Shown here: positions 9,502 through 17,733 of the stretch, piece by piece
Numbering within the stretch: the stretch's first letter is position 1
How the letters are laid out: the number at the start of each line of letters is the position of its first letter
Assembly: GCF_038050405.1 (NCBI RefSeq)
Contig: NZ_CP150901.1
Coordinates: forward strand, 2,790,001 to 2,854,000
Source: Paraburkholderia sp. IMGN_8
GTDB taxonomy: Bacteria; Pseudomonadota; Gammaproteobacteria; Burkholderiales; Burkholderiaceae
Direction of reading: 5' to 3'
DNA length: 64,000 bases
Translations under genes and position numbers: made by a program
Notes under the pieces: generated by a model
What the model was told of the DNA's origin: nothing
The model's input: the letters and a program-made list of their open reading frames with translations, nothing else
Database searches by the model: none

Positions 9502-10449
9502 ATGGTTGCGGACCTTGCACACTCCTGGTTGACCTGCAGCGCACCTGTGGCCGCGGCACAGGCCGCTGGCCGCCCGCTCGTGGCGCTGGAATCGACCATC
9601 ATCGCTCACGGCATGCCCTATCCGGAGAACGTTCGCACTGCGCGCGAAGTGGAAGCCTTGATCCGTGACCTGGGCGCCGAGCCCGCGACCATCGCACTGA
9701 TCGGCGGGCGCATCCGCATCGGCCTTTCGGACGACGAGCTGGAACTGCTCGGCCGCTCGGACCAGGTACACAAGGTCAGCCGCCGCGACTTGCCGGCAGT
9801 GCTGGCCGGCGGCGGGCTCGGCGCCACGACAGTGGCCGGCACGATGATATGTGCCGCCCTGGCCGGCATCGAGGTCTTCGTTACCGGCGGCATTGGCGGC
9901 GTGCACCGGGGCGCGCCGGAAACCTTCGACATTTCGGCCGACCTGCAGGAACTGGCGAAGACCTCGGTGGCGGTGGTCTGTGCCGGTGCGAAGTCCATCC
10001 TGGACATCGGGCTCACGTTGGAATACCTGGAAACGCACGGCGTGCCGGTGCTCAGTTGCGAGCAGGACAATTTCGCTGCGTTTTACACGCGCGACAGCGG
10101 CTTTCGCGCGGACTTCAGGCTGGACGACGCGGCAGCGCAGGCACGCTTCATCCGCACCAAGTGGGACCTGGGCCTCGTGGGCGGCGTGGTGTTGAGCACG
10201 CCGGTGCCGGAAGCGGCAGCGATGAGGTTCGACGAGATCGACGCGCTGACTCAGCAGGCGCTCGCCGAGGCCACGGCGCAAGGAATCGCCGGTAAGGCCG
10301 TGACACCCTTCCTGCTGGCTCGCATCAAGGCACTGACAAGTGGACGCAGCCTGGCGACAAACATCGCGCTCGTGAAACACAATGCCGAAGTGGGGGCGAG
10401 GTTGGCGCTGGCGTTGGCGCACGCAGGGCGCGGGGCGGGCGTGGCGTAG
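9502..10449 (+). CDS. psuG: Pseudouridine-5'-phosphate glycosidase
   Basis: Cleaves the C-C bond of pseudouridine 5'-phosphate to uracil and ribose 5-phosphate in pseudouridine catabolism. The 315-residue length and the family motifs fit PsuG: ALESTIIAHGMPYP near residues 28-41 with the metal/catalytic Glu at 30, the glycine-rich GGGLGATTVAGT (103-114), TGGIGGVHRG (128-137), and CAGAKSILD (160-168), whose Lys164 is the predicted Schiff-base lysine. A late SLATNIALVKHNA segment completes it. The gene is monocistronic here. The usual partner, pseudouridine kinase PsuK, is not in this window, nor is a nucleoside transporter. No strong Shine-Dalgarno is seen before the ATG. Confidence 0.93.
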   Translation: MVADLAHSWLTCSAPVAAAQAAGRPLVALESTIIAHGMPYPENVRTAREVEALIRDLGAEPATIALIGGRIRIGLSDDELELLGRSDQVHKVSRRDLPAVLAGGGLGATTVAGTMICAALAGIEVFVTGGIGGVHRGAPETFDISADLQELAKTSVAVVCAGAKSILDIGLTLEYLETHGVPVLSCEQDNFAAFYTRDSGFRADFRLDDAAAQARFIRTKWDLGLVGGVVLSTPVPEAAAMRFDEIDALTQQALAEATAQGIAGKAVTPFLLARIKALTSGRSLATNIALVKHNAEVGARLALALAHAGRGAGVA

Positions 10450-10679
10450 ACACAGGAACGTCCGCTCTCCACCAAACTTCGCGTCAGCTGCCAGAACGAA
10501 ACGTACGAATTGTATGTGCAACAACAGCTAGCGCATTCTGGTCAGTCGCCGGCTGGACTTTCGCGACCGAAGGTATTCGACGATGCCCTTCGCCGCCATG
10601 CTGTCAGGGAGATGTACACTTTACTGTCAGGGGTATTCACAGTTTCGGAGCCGGTTGGTGCAGGCAGGCAAGGTCATCA

Positions 10680-10952
10680 ATGAAAAGAATCTACGGATAC
10701 AAGGGCTTTGAGGTCACCGTGGAGCTTGAACCGGTGTGGGAGACTGCAGGGAGCGTTACGCTATTGCCCCCGCGGGGTTTCATAGCTGTCGTACAAATCA
10801 GAACCGTGGGCGCCGTGGGCGCTACTCGCCCCGTGGTTGCGCCACTACGCCTCGCGGCGCCCTCCGAGCAACCGTTCGCGACGCAGGCCGAGGCACTCAT
10901 GGCGGGGTATAGCGCTGGGCAACGGGTAGTGGACGATGCGCTCGCGCGCTGA
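10680..10952 (+). CDS. Small hypothetical protein (family A)
   Basis: A 90-residue protein of unknown function, with no signal peptide or membrane segment. It opens with a beta-rich half (YGYKGFEVTVELEP, then RGFIAVVQIRTVG) and ends with a helix preceded by FATQAEALMAGYSAGQRVVDD. This beta-beta-alpha layout, including a [WYF]-F-x4-EA...[IV]D ending, resembles two further small proteins within the next 1.3 kb (11168-11401 and 11709-11981), so the three may be diverged members of one small-protein family common in Burkholderiaceae. A weak AAGG precedes the ATG. Coding nature is supported by regular codon use; function is not inferred. Confidence 0.6.
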   Translation: MKRIYGYKGFEVTVELEPVWETAGSVTLLPPRGFIAVVQIRTVGAVGATRPVVAPLRLAAPSEQPFATQAEALMAGYSAGQRVVDDALAR

Positions 10953-11167
10953 AAACAGTTCGTTACTGGATGCTTCCGATTCGAGGCGTCTTCTCTCGAC
11001 CGGGCGTACCCGTGACAGCGGCTTGGGGCGGCCTGATCACGGCCGCGTCAACCGACCCTTGTGGCCAGTTCGGCCCTGCACCTTTCGATCGCGACGCAAT
11101 TGTTCTAGGATGGAAAACTCGAGGCGCCACAGTCGACGCGCCGAGCTACCACAAGGAGCGACATGCC

Positions 11168-11401
11168 ATGCACGCTGATTCCGTGGAGTACAAGACATCG
11201 ACGATCATGCCTCTAGCCTCAATTTCGATGCCTGGCTACGCAGCAACAGCGATAGTCACGCACCGGAACGGCAAACGCGAAGCATTGGGCATTCTTGGAT
11301 ACTTCGCATCCGAGAGCGCGGCATGCCGGTTTGCGGTTGAATACGCAAAAGCCCATATCGATGGTCGGCGACACCCGAGGCCGCCGTTTTCCCTTCGGTA
11401 A
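11168..11401 (+). CDS. Small hypothetical protein (family A)
   Basis: A 77-residue product from the ATG at 11168, chosen because AAGGAG lies 9 bases upstream; an in-frame extension back to 10970 has no ribosome-binding site and looks non-coding. The protein has strands around YAATAIVTHRNGKREALGI and a terminal helix, YFASESAACRFAVEYAKAHID, close in pattern to the neighbours at 10680 and 11709. No known domain was recognised. The gene sits alone, upstream of a leftward terminator that belongs to the opposite strand. Confidence 0.5.
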   Translation: MHADSVEYKTSTIMPLASISMPGYAATAIVTHRNGKREALGILGYFASESAACRFAVEYAKAHIDGRRHPRPPFSLR

Positions 11402-11478
11402 GTCTGCGCAGGCTGTTTGTGCCGTCGAAGTTAGCGACGCCGGATAGCTCGCGTAAGCGCTGAAGAGTTTCCGCATGT

Positions 11479-11505
11479 AAAAAAAGCCGCAGACATTGCT
11501 GCGGC
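11479..11505 (-). terminator. Intrinsic terminator (leftward)
   Basis: A perfect 7-bp GC-rich stem (GCCGCAG/CTGCGGC), a 6-base loop and a run of seven T on the minus strand. It ends either the candidate small RNA or the transcript of the small gene at 11709-11981. Confidence 0.75.
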
Positions 11506-11541
11506 CCGAAACACACACGTCGCGCAAGGGGCGCTGACGTT
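11479..11541 (-). ncRNA. Candidate two-hairpin small RNA
   Basis: Read on the minus strand, this stretch has the architecture of an independent small RNA of about 63 nt. A first hairpin spans 11540-11517: ACGTC and GCGC pair with GCGC and GACGT around a 5-nt loop, with one bulged A. An unpaired GTGTGTTTCGG linker follows. The second hairpin, GCCGCAG/CTGCGGC with a 6-nt loop (11505-11486), runs directly into seven U (11485-11479), an intrinsic terminator. Upstream are a -10-like TACGAT (11553-11548) and a weak TTGCTT (11575-11570), 16 bases apart, placing the start near 11541. Not matched to a named RNA family. The alternative is a terminator for the gene at 11709, 200 bases upstream. Confidence 0.4.
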
Positions 11542-11708
11542 GGTTCCATCGTACACATCCGCGTCTCTGAAGCAATCAGGTATCTCGTCTGAATATATGC
11601 GAGAGGTCGCATTGCCGCATCTACCGTGGGGCGGGCCTAGGTTAATCGCGGCCGCAGGCGTTGCAGAATAGCCACAAGGCCAGTCACCAGGGTGATGTAT
11701 CCGGACTT

Positions 11709-11981
11709 TTACTTGACCAGGGTCTTGGCCTGTATAGATGAATCAGTATCTGGGCTGGCGATGTTACCTTCGCGCGCGTCGATCCACTGAATCGCCCATT
11801 GCCGCGCAATCTGGATCGCCTCGTCCTGATTTTCGAACCAGGCAAGATTGCGCTCGATGTGCATTTCAGTGTCCGTGTCATCGTCAGGTGACGCGCGGAT
11901 CAGTCGCGCGTGCGCAAAGAACTGACCAAGCGAGAAATCCGGGGTTGCGTCAATGACCCAGCCGCGGTATTCGAACTCCAT
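11709..11981 (-). CDS. Small hypothetical protein (family A)
   Basis: A 90-residue protein beginning MEFEYRGWVIDATP. The ATG at 11981 is preferred over an in-frame TTG at 11993 because GGAGG lies 5-6 bases before it. It has a beta-rich N-terminal half (RGWVIDATP, then FFAHARLIRAS), an acidic loop (DDDTDTE) and a C-terminal helix with WFENQDEAIQIARQWAIQWID. The YRG...F.A...F.x3EA...ID pattern suggests kinship with the small proteins at 10680 and 11168. No domain of known function is recognised. Confidence 0.6.
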   Translation of the reverse strand: MEFEYRGWVIDATPDFSLGQFFAHARLIRASPDDDTDTEMHIERNLAWFENQDEAIQIARQWAIQWIDAREGNIASPDTDSSIQAKTLVK

Positions 11982-12417
11982 GATTACCTCCAATACTTAG
12001 CTAATCGAGATTCGAACCGACAAAGCATGGATTCATCAGGCTGTATTCGCTAAACCTCCAAGGTTGAATTGCCGACGTCGGGGCCGGCGAGCAGGCAGCA
12101 CGTTGTCTTCGGGCCGCAATACAGTTATAGATCCGCGCCAGTGCTTCTGCACATCGAGTGCCGCCTTCGCTCTCTACGCGGCTACTATTCAGCATGTGTT
12201 TCAATACGTTCGATCAGGAATTTCGACCGTGAAGCTCACTCATTGAGCGTGAATGCCCATCTATCGCCTTGACCAGTGGAACTGCAAGGGCTCCGATTTC
12301 TGTAGATCAAAAGGACAATGCCGAGCGTCTCAAGCGTTGTCCCATCCGTGGCAATATGCCACTGCCAGCACGCTGTTCGGGGCGGCGCTTGTGCCAAACG
12401 CAAGAGGAAGTCTGTTC
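11982..12417. other. Intergenic region before the ECF41 sigma gene
   Basis: About 435 bases between the small divergent gene and the sigma factor. Short open frames on both strands have no ribosome-binding site or recognisable product. I did not find a TGTCACA/CGTC element here, so no direct ECF41 autoregulatory site is visible. Confidence 0.4.
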
Positions 12418-13299
12418 ATGGACGACAACGCGCATGCCTTTAACGGGCTCCGCCCCCGATTGCAGAAGATTGCCTATCGAATGCTGGGGTCCGTGGCCGA
12501 AGCCGAAGATATTGTGCAGGACGTCTGGCTGCGTTGGCATGCGGCGGCCCGCGAGAGCATCGATAACGCGGAAGCGTGGCTCGTCGCGGTCACGACACGG
12601 ATGTCCATCGACCGTCTGCGCGCCGCGAAGATTCAGCGCGAACACTACACGGGCATCTGGTTGCCCGAGCCGCAGATGACCGACTCACCGGCTACACCGG
12701 AGGAGGTCACGGAGCGTGCAGACGACGTCTCCGTGGCATTTCTGATACTGCTCGAGCGGCTGACGCCGGAAGCGCGGGCAGCCTTCCTGCTACGCGAGGT
12801 CTTCGACGCGGACTACAGCGAAGTCGCCGATGCCATCGGCAAAACGGAGGCGGCGTGCCGGCAACTGGTCAGCCGCGCAAAAGCGCAACTACGCGACGAA
12901 CGCCCGCGTTATGCGGTGCCGCGCGAGACGCATCTTCGCCTGCTGCGGACCTTCGCGCAGGCGCTGGAGCGCGGCGACTTCCCTGCGATCAACGTATTGC
13001 TGGCCGAAGACGCGATGCTGATCGGCGACGGCGGCGGAAAAGTCCCGAGCTTCCCGAAGCCGATGGTGGGCGGCCGGCGCATCGCGCAGCTTTTCTACGC
13101 GTCGTCGCTGCGTTACGGCAGCGAACTCAGCGTCAAGCTCGTGGTGCTCAATGGTCAGTGGGCACTGCTGCGCTTTATCGAAGGCAAGCTCGAATCGGCG
13201 CAGTCGATCGAAACGGACGGCGAGCGCATCGTTCGCATCCACGTGCAGCGCAACCCCGACAAGCTGGCGCGCATCGCGGCGGCATGCGCCAACGGTTGA
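12418..13299 (+). CDS. ECF41-family RNA polymerase sigma factor with SnoaL-like C-terminal domain
   Basis: An extracytoplasmic-function sigma factor of 293 residues: sigma2 (residues about 8-75, FNGLRPRLQKIAYRMLG and AEDIVQDVW), sigma4 (about 105-160, YSEVADAIGKTEAACRQLVSRA) and a C-terminal SnoaL/NTF2-like extension. The three ECF41 hallmarks are visible: WLPEP at 81-85, DGGGKVP at 204-210 and NPDKL at 279-283. In this family the extension replaces an anti-sigma factor and tunes activity. ECF41 genes usually lie beside carboxymuconolactone decarboxylase, oxidoreductase or epimerase genes, as here. The ATG at 12418 has GAGGAAG upstream; a 55-codon in-frame extension is unlikely. The activating signal is unknown. 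Confidence 0.93.
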   Translation: MDDNAHAFNGLRPRLQKIAYRMLGSVAEAEDIVQDVWLRWHAAARESIDNAEAWLVAVTTRMSIDRLRAAKIQREHYTGIWLPEPQMTDSPATPEEVTERADDVSVAFLILLERLTPEARAAFLLREVFDADYSEVADAIGKTEAACRQLVSRAKAQLRDERPRYAVPRETHLRLLRTFAQALERGDFPAINVLLAEDAMLIGDGGGKVPSFPKPMVGGRRIAQLFYASSLRYGSELSVKLVVLNGQWALLRFIEGKLESAQSIETDGERIVRIHVQRNPDKLARIAAACANG

Positions 13300-13487
13300 A
13301 CGCTGATATCTCTCCGGCGCGCATGCGCGGCGCATGTCGTCGATTGGTGCCGCGCGGGCAACACCGTGAGCCCGTTCGCATGCCTACCGCGACACGCCGC
13401 GTCCACCTACGATGACTTCGTGCGGCTCATTGCCGCTAACGGCACCCGCGAAGCGCGGGTGTTCACTCATCGTCGCAAGGAGAGATC

Positions 13488-13967
13488 ATGACGCAGCGTA
13501 TCAACTACGTTCAGCAATCGCCGGAGCTGTTCAAGAAGTTCCTCGAACTCAGCAATCTGCTGAAGGACAGCGCAATCGAAGAATCGATCCGTGACCTAGT
13601 GTCGATCCGGGCATCGCAGATCAATGGTTGCGGATTCTGCCTCGACATGCACGTGAAGGAAGCGCGCATCCACGGCGAGCGGGAACTGCGCATCCATCAT
13701 CTCGCGACGTGGCGCGAGTCGACGCTCTTCGCGCCGCGCGAACGCGCCGCGCTCGCGTGGACGGAAGTGCTGACGAAGCTTCCCGAACACGGCGTGCCCG
13801 ACGATCTCTACGAGCGCGTGCGTACCCAGTTCTCCGACAAGGAACTGTCGGACCTGACGTTCGAAGTGATGGCCATCAACGGATGGAACCGCGCGAATAT
13901 CGCGTTCAAGACCGTGCCGGGTTCGTCCGACAAGGCATTGGGTCTCGACAAGGCAAACCTGGCCTGA
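13488..13967 (+). CDS. Carboxymuconolactone decarboxylase/AhpD-family protein
   Basis: A 159-residue all-helical protein of the CMD/AhpD superfamily. The redox motif C48-G-F-C51 followed by LDMHVKEAR (His55) is the AhpD-type CxxC...H centre, so an alkylhydroperoxidase-like thiol activity is more likely than true decarboxylation. AAGGAGAG precedes the ATG. It lies 188 bases after the ECF41 sigma gene, the family's canonical genomic partner and usual target, although no TGTCACA element precedes it. Role inferred: peroxide or reactive-electrophile detoxification under sigma control. Confidence 0.9.
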   Translation: MTQRINYVQQSPELFKKFLELSNLLKDSAIEESIRDLVSIRASQINGCGFCLDMHVKEARIHGERELRIHHLATWRESTLFAPRERAALAWTEVLTKLPEHGVPDDLYERVRTQFSDKELSDLTFEVMAINGWNRANIAFKTVPGSSDKALGLDKANLA

Positions 13968-14040
13968 ACGGCGAGTTCTGCTGTCCTTCTTTGTCTTCGG
14001 CCCGCGCGTGCGGGCCGCGTCATTTGGGGAACACACCACC

Positions 14041-14448
14041 ATGTTTCGCTTGAAATACACTGCACTGGCCATAGCCGTCGTCGTATGCACATTGATGGGC
14101 GAGGCCCGCGCCGCGACGCCCGCGGCAATCGTCACGCCGTTGATGACGAAGCCGCTCGACGACTATCCGGGCAAGGAAGCCTTGATGATCACCGTCGAGT
14201 ACCCGCCGGGTGCCGTCGATCCTGTCCATCGGCATCATGCGCACGGGTTCATCTACGTGCTGGAAGGATCGATCGTGATGCAGGTCAAGGGCGGCAAGGA
14301 AGTCACGCTGACGCCCGGACAGACCTTCTATGAAGGCCCGAACGATATTCATACCGTCGGACGCAACGCAAGCCAGACCCAACCGGCAAAGTTCATCGTG
14401 CTGCTGCTGAAGGACAAGGGCGCGCCCGTTCTCGTGCCGGAGAAGTAA
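14041..14448 (+). CDS. Secreted single-domain cupin protein
   Basis: A 135-residue protein with a signal peptide (basic start, LAIAVVVCTLMG, ARA cleavage near 24) and one cupin fold. The metal site is HRHHAHGFIYVLEG (cupin motif 1, His cluster about 64-68), and motif 2 is GQTFYEGPNDIH. It is expected in the periplasm and could bind a small oxidised or aromatic molecule. It follows the CMD/AhpD gene by 73 bases in the same direction, in the region organised by the ECF41 factor. The ATG at 14041 is preferred over 14008 because it starts a proper signal peptide. Confidence 0.8.
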   Translation: MFRLKYTALAIAVVVCTLMGEARAATPAAIVTPLMTKPLDDYPGKEALMITVEYPPGAVDPVHRHHAHGFIYVLEGSIVMQVKGGKEVTLTPGQTFYEGPNDIHTVGRNASQTQPAKFIVLLLKDKGAPVLVPEK

Positions 14449-14495
14449 GCCCGAGCGCACGCCCACGCTTTCGCTCCAAAAAAAACGGCGGACGA

Positions 14496-14522
14496 TGTCA
14501 CAAACGGCAGCGCTGATACGTC
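14496..14522 (+). promoter_or_regulatory. ECF41-type promoter
   Basis: TGTCACA (14496-14502) and CGTC (14519-14522) are separated by exactly 16 bases. This is the published ECF41 recognition signature (TGTCACA, 16 +/- 1, CGTC). It lies on the plus strand directly upstream of the LysR gene, whose first ATG is 10 bases after the -10 element, so the mRNA would be nearly leaderless if that ATG is used. Confidence 0.75.
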
Positions 14523-14531
14523 TAGTCGCGT

Positions 14532-15557
14532 ATGGACTCCACAACTCGCGCTGCCATGCCAGCTTACCCATCACGCCGCCCCGTCGCCGGCACCGACGAT
14601 CCGTTCGCAAGCAGCTTTGCGACCAGTTACGCCGGCGTCGTTTCTTTTCTGGCCGTCGCCAATGAAGGCAGCTTTGCCCGCGCGGGCGATCGCCTCGGCA
14701 TCGGCCGATCCTCGGTTAGCCGCAACGTGCAGAAACTCGAGGCCCAGCTCGACGCACGTCTCTTCCTGCGCACGACGCGAAGCACGTCGCTGACGCGCGA
14801 AGGCGAACTTTTCTACGAGAACTGTCAGCCGGGCATAGAGCGCATCGCCCAGGCGCTGGAAGACATGCGGGAGCTGCGCAACGGGCCAGCTCGCGGCCAT
14901 CTGCGCATCGGCTCGACGCCCGGCTTCGGCCGCAAGATCGTCGCGCCGCTGCTGCGAGGCTTTCACACGCAATATCCGGAGATCGCACTGGAATTGCTGC
15001 TGAACGATCGCCCCGCCGACTTCGCAGCCGATCGCATCGACGTATCGTTTCGCGATGGACGCATGGAAGACAGCGGGATCGTGGCGCGGCAGCTGATTCC
15101 GATGCAGATGCTCGTCTGCGCATCGCCCGCCTATGCACGGATTCACGGCTTGCCGCGCCATGTCGACGAACTGGCGGGTCATCGCTGCATCAACGTCCGG
15201 ACGGCGTCGGGCCGCGTCAGGGAATGGGAATTCAAGGTCGACGGTCTTGCGCAGCGGCGCCAGCCCGTCGCGCTGCACACGTTCAACGACGCGGATCTGA
15301 TCCTGCAGGCGGTGCTCGACGGGCTGGGCATCGCGCAGTTGCCGGCTTATCAGGTGTGCGATCTGCTTGGCAAAGGGGAGTTGATCAGTTGTCTCGGGCA
15401 GCATGCAGCCGACGACGGCGGCCATTACCTCTGCTATCTCAGCCGCAAGCATCTTCCTGCCCGAATCCGTGTGTTCATCGACTATATGACCGAGCACACA
15501 AGAGCGCTCGACCTGCAGTGCGTGACGACGATGACGACGTTATCGACAGTCGAGTGA
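14532..15557 (+). CDS. LysR-family transcriptional regulator
   Basis: A 341-residue LysR regulator. The winged-helix domain occupies about residues 35-95 (VSFLAVANEGSFARAGDRLG, then SSVSRNVQKLE), followed by an effector-binding domain (GHLRIGSTPGFG onward) like the 'DNA-binding transcriptional regulator' group beside SDR/quinone-reductase targets. The N terminus carries about 33 extra residues; ATG at 14553 is an alternative start. A perfect ECF41-type promoter sits immediately upstream, so this gene is the most probable direct target of the ECF41 sigma at 12418. It is followed on the same strand by an NmrA-like reductase and an Ohr-type protein, which it may control. Confidence 0.9.
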   Translation: MDSTTRAAMPAYPSRRPVAGTDDPFASSFATSYAGVVSFLAVANEGSFARAGDRLGIGRSSVSRNVQKLEAQLDARLFLRTTRSTSLTREGELFYENCQPGIERIAQALEDMRELRNGPARGHLRIGSTPGFGRKIVAPLLRGFHTQYPEIALELLLNDRPADFAADRIDVSFRDGRMEDSGIVARQLIPMQMLVCASPAYARIHGLPRHVDELAGHRCINVRTASGRVREWEFKVDGLAQRRQPVALHTFNDADLILQAVLDGLGIAQLPAYQVCDLLGKGELISCLGQHAADDGGHYLCYLSRKHLPARIRVFIDYMTEHTRALDLQCVTTMTTLSTVE

Positions 15558-15789
15558 CGGCACCTGAACGACGATGCGTTGATTGATGCTCCTCACGCAA
15601 CACGGTGCGTCCCTCTGCGGCCCTACCGCATGACGCAATACACGCCTACGATGCTTCCTGTACGGACGGCACGCGAATCGCAGCCAGTCCGGCAAAGCAC
15701 CGGCAAACCCATCCGCAAGGCGATGCAAAGCCGGAGTCGAAAAATTGGCAGCAGTTTGATCGCTGGGCACAGGCTCATGGAGAAAGATC

Positions 15790-16545
15790 ATGAAGATTGT
15801 CGTGATTGGTGGCACAGGACTCATCGGCAGTAAAGTCGTCAAGGACCTGCGCGCGCGCGGTCATACCGTCGTTGCGGCGTCGCCCGCATCGGGCGTGAAC
15901 ACAATGACTGGCGAAGGCCTGAACGAGGCATTGACGGGCGCGAATGTCGTAGTCGATCTGGCCAACTCACCCTCGTTCGAAGATGCCGCGGTGCTCGAGT
16001 TCTTCGAGACGTCCGGCCGGAATCTGTTTGCTGCGGAGATTGCCGCGGGCGTACAGCATCACGTCGCGCTCTCCGTCGTCGGCACGGACCGTCTTGCGCA
16101 AAGCGGCTATTTCCGCGGCAAGATCGCTCAGGAGAAGCTGATCCGCGAATCGGGTGTGCCGTACACGATCGTCCATTCGACCCAGTTCTTCGAGTTTCTT
16201 GGCAGCATCGTGCAATCGGGTAGTGACGGCCAGACCATACGGCTGTCGCCTGCATTCTTCCAGCCGATTGCATCGGACGACGTGGCGGCCGCTGTCGCCG
16301 ACTTCGCTGTCGGCACACCGCGCAACGGCGTCGTGGAGATCGCGGGTCCGGAACGGGTGCGGCTCGCCGACATGGTGCAGCGCTTCCTCTCGGCGACTCA
16401 CGATTCGCGCAAGGCCGTCGAGGATGCAACCGCCCTTTACTTCGGTGCCGAGTTGCGGGACGACACGCTCGTCCCGGGCGCCAATCCGCGCCTCGGCACG
16501 GTGCATTTCGACGCGTGGTTCGCTCAGACACAAGTCGCGAGATAA
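15790..16545 (+). CDS. NAD(P)-binding atypical SDR (NmrA-like) oxidoreductase
   Basis: A 251-residue Rossmann protein of the atypical SDR/NmrA group. It begins with VVIGGTGLIGSKVV (GxxGxxG NAD(P)-binding loop, residues 5-16); SVVGTDRLAQSGYFRGKIAQEKLIRES holds the family's YxxxK-like segment (YFRGK). The C-terminal half (PIASDDVAAAVADFA, then GPERVRLADMV) is the usual substrate-side region of the YesF/azoreductase-like subgroup. Oxidoreductases of this kind are recurrent ECF41 neighbours. It could reduce quinones or act as a redox sensor. It is separated from the Ohr gene by 25 bases, so these two are probably co-transcribed. Confidence 0.88.
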   Translation: MKIVVIGGTGLIGSKVVKDLRARGHTVVAASPASGVNTMTGEGLNEALTGANVVVDLANSPSFEDAAVLEFFETSGRNLFAAEIAAGVQHHVALSVVGTDRLAQSGYFRGKIAQEKLIRESGVPYTIVHSTQFFEFLGSIVQSGSDGQTIRLSPAFFQPIASDDVAAAVADFAVGTPRNGVVEIAGPERVRLADMVQRFLSATHDSRKAVEDATALYFGAELRDDTLVPGANPRLGTVHFDAWFAQTQVAR

Positions 16546-16570
16546 GCGAGAGTCACCGACGAGGCGCGCC

Positions 16571-17086
16571 ATGACCACATTGCGTCCACCGCCGCTGACG
16601 CTGCTCGACAAGTATCACGGGCAAGATAAGCAAACGCTGTACTCGACTACTGTCACCGTGACGGGCGGAGACGCGGATCACGGCCGCGCGTCGGGCATCG
16701 CGCGTTCCGATGACGGCCAGCTCGCAGTCGACTTGCGAATGCCGAAGGCGCTGGGCGGGCCTGGCGGCGGCACCAATCCGGAGCAACTGTTCGCGGCGGG
16801 CTACGCCGCCTGCTTTCATGGCGCGCTGAGTCTGCTTGCGGCACGGGCGGGTATTCCGATCCCCGGCGCTTCGGTCGAAGTCACGGTCGATTTCGGCCGC
16901 GACCCGATGGACGGCCTGTTCATCTTGACCGCGCATACCCGCATCCGCTTGCCCGGTGTCGAGCGTGCCGTCGCCGAGGAACTGGTGCGCAACACCGAAC
17001 GCTTTTGCCCTTACACCAAGATGGCACGGCACGGAATTGAGAACGTCGTGGCGCTCATGCCGCCGGACGACTTTTGTCGATCCTGA
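16571..17086 (+). CDS. Ohr/OsmC-family organic hydroperoxide resistance protein (long form)
   Basis: A 171-residue OsmC/Ohr protein. The two redox cysteines are C81 in AAGYAACFHG and C146 in RFCPYTKMA. The [17 protein letters not shown] segment is the classic Ohr signature, so it should reduce organic and fatty-acid hydroperoxides using lipoyl-linked thiols. It is about 30 residues longer than standard Ohr because of extra N- and C-terminal extensions (ending PPDDFCRS). The ATG at 16571 was chosen; a larger frame through the preceding gene is spurious. A second, standard-length Ohr is at 33491. Confidence 0.9.
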   Translation: MTTLRPPPLTLLDKYHGQDKQTLYSTTVTVTGGDADHGRASGIARSDDGQLAVDLRMPKALGGPGGGTNPEQLFAAGYAACFHGALSLLAARAGIPIPGASVEVTVDFGRDPMDGLFILTAHTRIRLPGVERAVAEELVRNTERFCPYTKMARHGIENVVALMPPDDFCRS

Positions 17087-17205
17087 TCTGGCTGTTCAGG
17101 CGATGAGCCCGAGACGCTCGTTCACAAGAAGACGGCCACAGCCGCGCGAATTGACGCTAACGATCTGCGGCCGTTTTAACTAGCCGACTAACTAGCGGGA
17201 AGGCA

Positions 17206-17733
17206 TCAGCCCGTCGCCGCACCCGTTCCACCCGCCTCTGCCTCCTTCCTCTCGAGGCGCAGATACATATCGGCCGCGACCAGCCCGAACACGATATGGC
17301 AGATGAAGCTCACCCACCCGCGGGCCTCCGCGAACCACGGGAAAAACGCGGTCATGCCGTAGAAATTGACCAGGTACACTGCCACGCCGAACAGCCCGCC
17401 GGCGAGCGACGCCATTCCGACGCTTGAATCGAGGCTGAACGGCGCCATGATCACTGCGAGAATGACGGCGAAAACGATCGCTAGCACGAAGTGGACGATC
17501 AGCGCCGCCAGCATGACACCGGCGGCGAACGTCGCAGGCTGTGCCAGCGCATCGCGGCCAAGGACGATCGCCGCGATCATCCGTGGCGGCCCCCATGGGC
17601 TCTGCCCGATCGCCCACATCGCGAGGATCTCGAGCACGAGGAACACGGCGCCTGCGACGCAGCCGCCGATCACCGCTGCGCGCCAGTCCGGCATGCGGCG
17701 CGCAAAATGGTGCGAATGCATGTGAAGTTCCAT
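17206..17733 (-). CDS. Four-helix inner-membrane protein of unknown function
   Basis: A 175-residue integral membrane protein with four hydrophobic helices (about 20-42, 62-95, 100-125 and 140-160), a short His-rich N terminus (MELHMHSHHFARR) and a charged tail. No catalytic motif was recognised. Burkholderiaceae genomes carry similar small membrane proteins of unknown role. AGGAGG lies 5 bases before the ATG. It stands alone, convergent with the Ohr gene. Confidence 0.75.
   Translation of the reverse strand: MELHMHSHHFARRMPDWRAAVIGGCVAGAVFLVLEILAMWAIGQSPWGPPRMIAAIVLGRDALAQPATFAAGVMLAALIVHFVLAIVFAVILAVIMAPFSLDSSVGMASLAGGLFGVAVYLVNFYGMTAFFPWFAEARGWVSFICHIVFGLVAADMYLRLERKEAEAGGTGAATG

Noticed and set aside
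12001..12030. TTCGAATC-like T-loop motif suggesting a tRNA
   Set aside because: No matching T-stem, anticodon stem or acceptor stem could be drawn.
12253..12417. 55-codon N-terminal extension of the ECF41 sigma
   Set aside because: No similarity to sigma factors; the ATG at 12418 has a good Shine-Dalgarno and begins the sigma2 domain.
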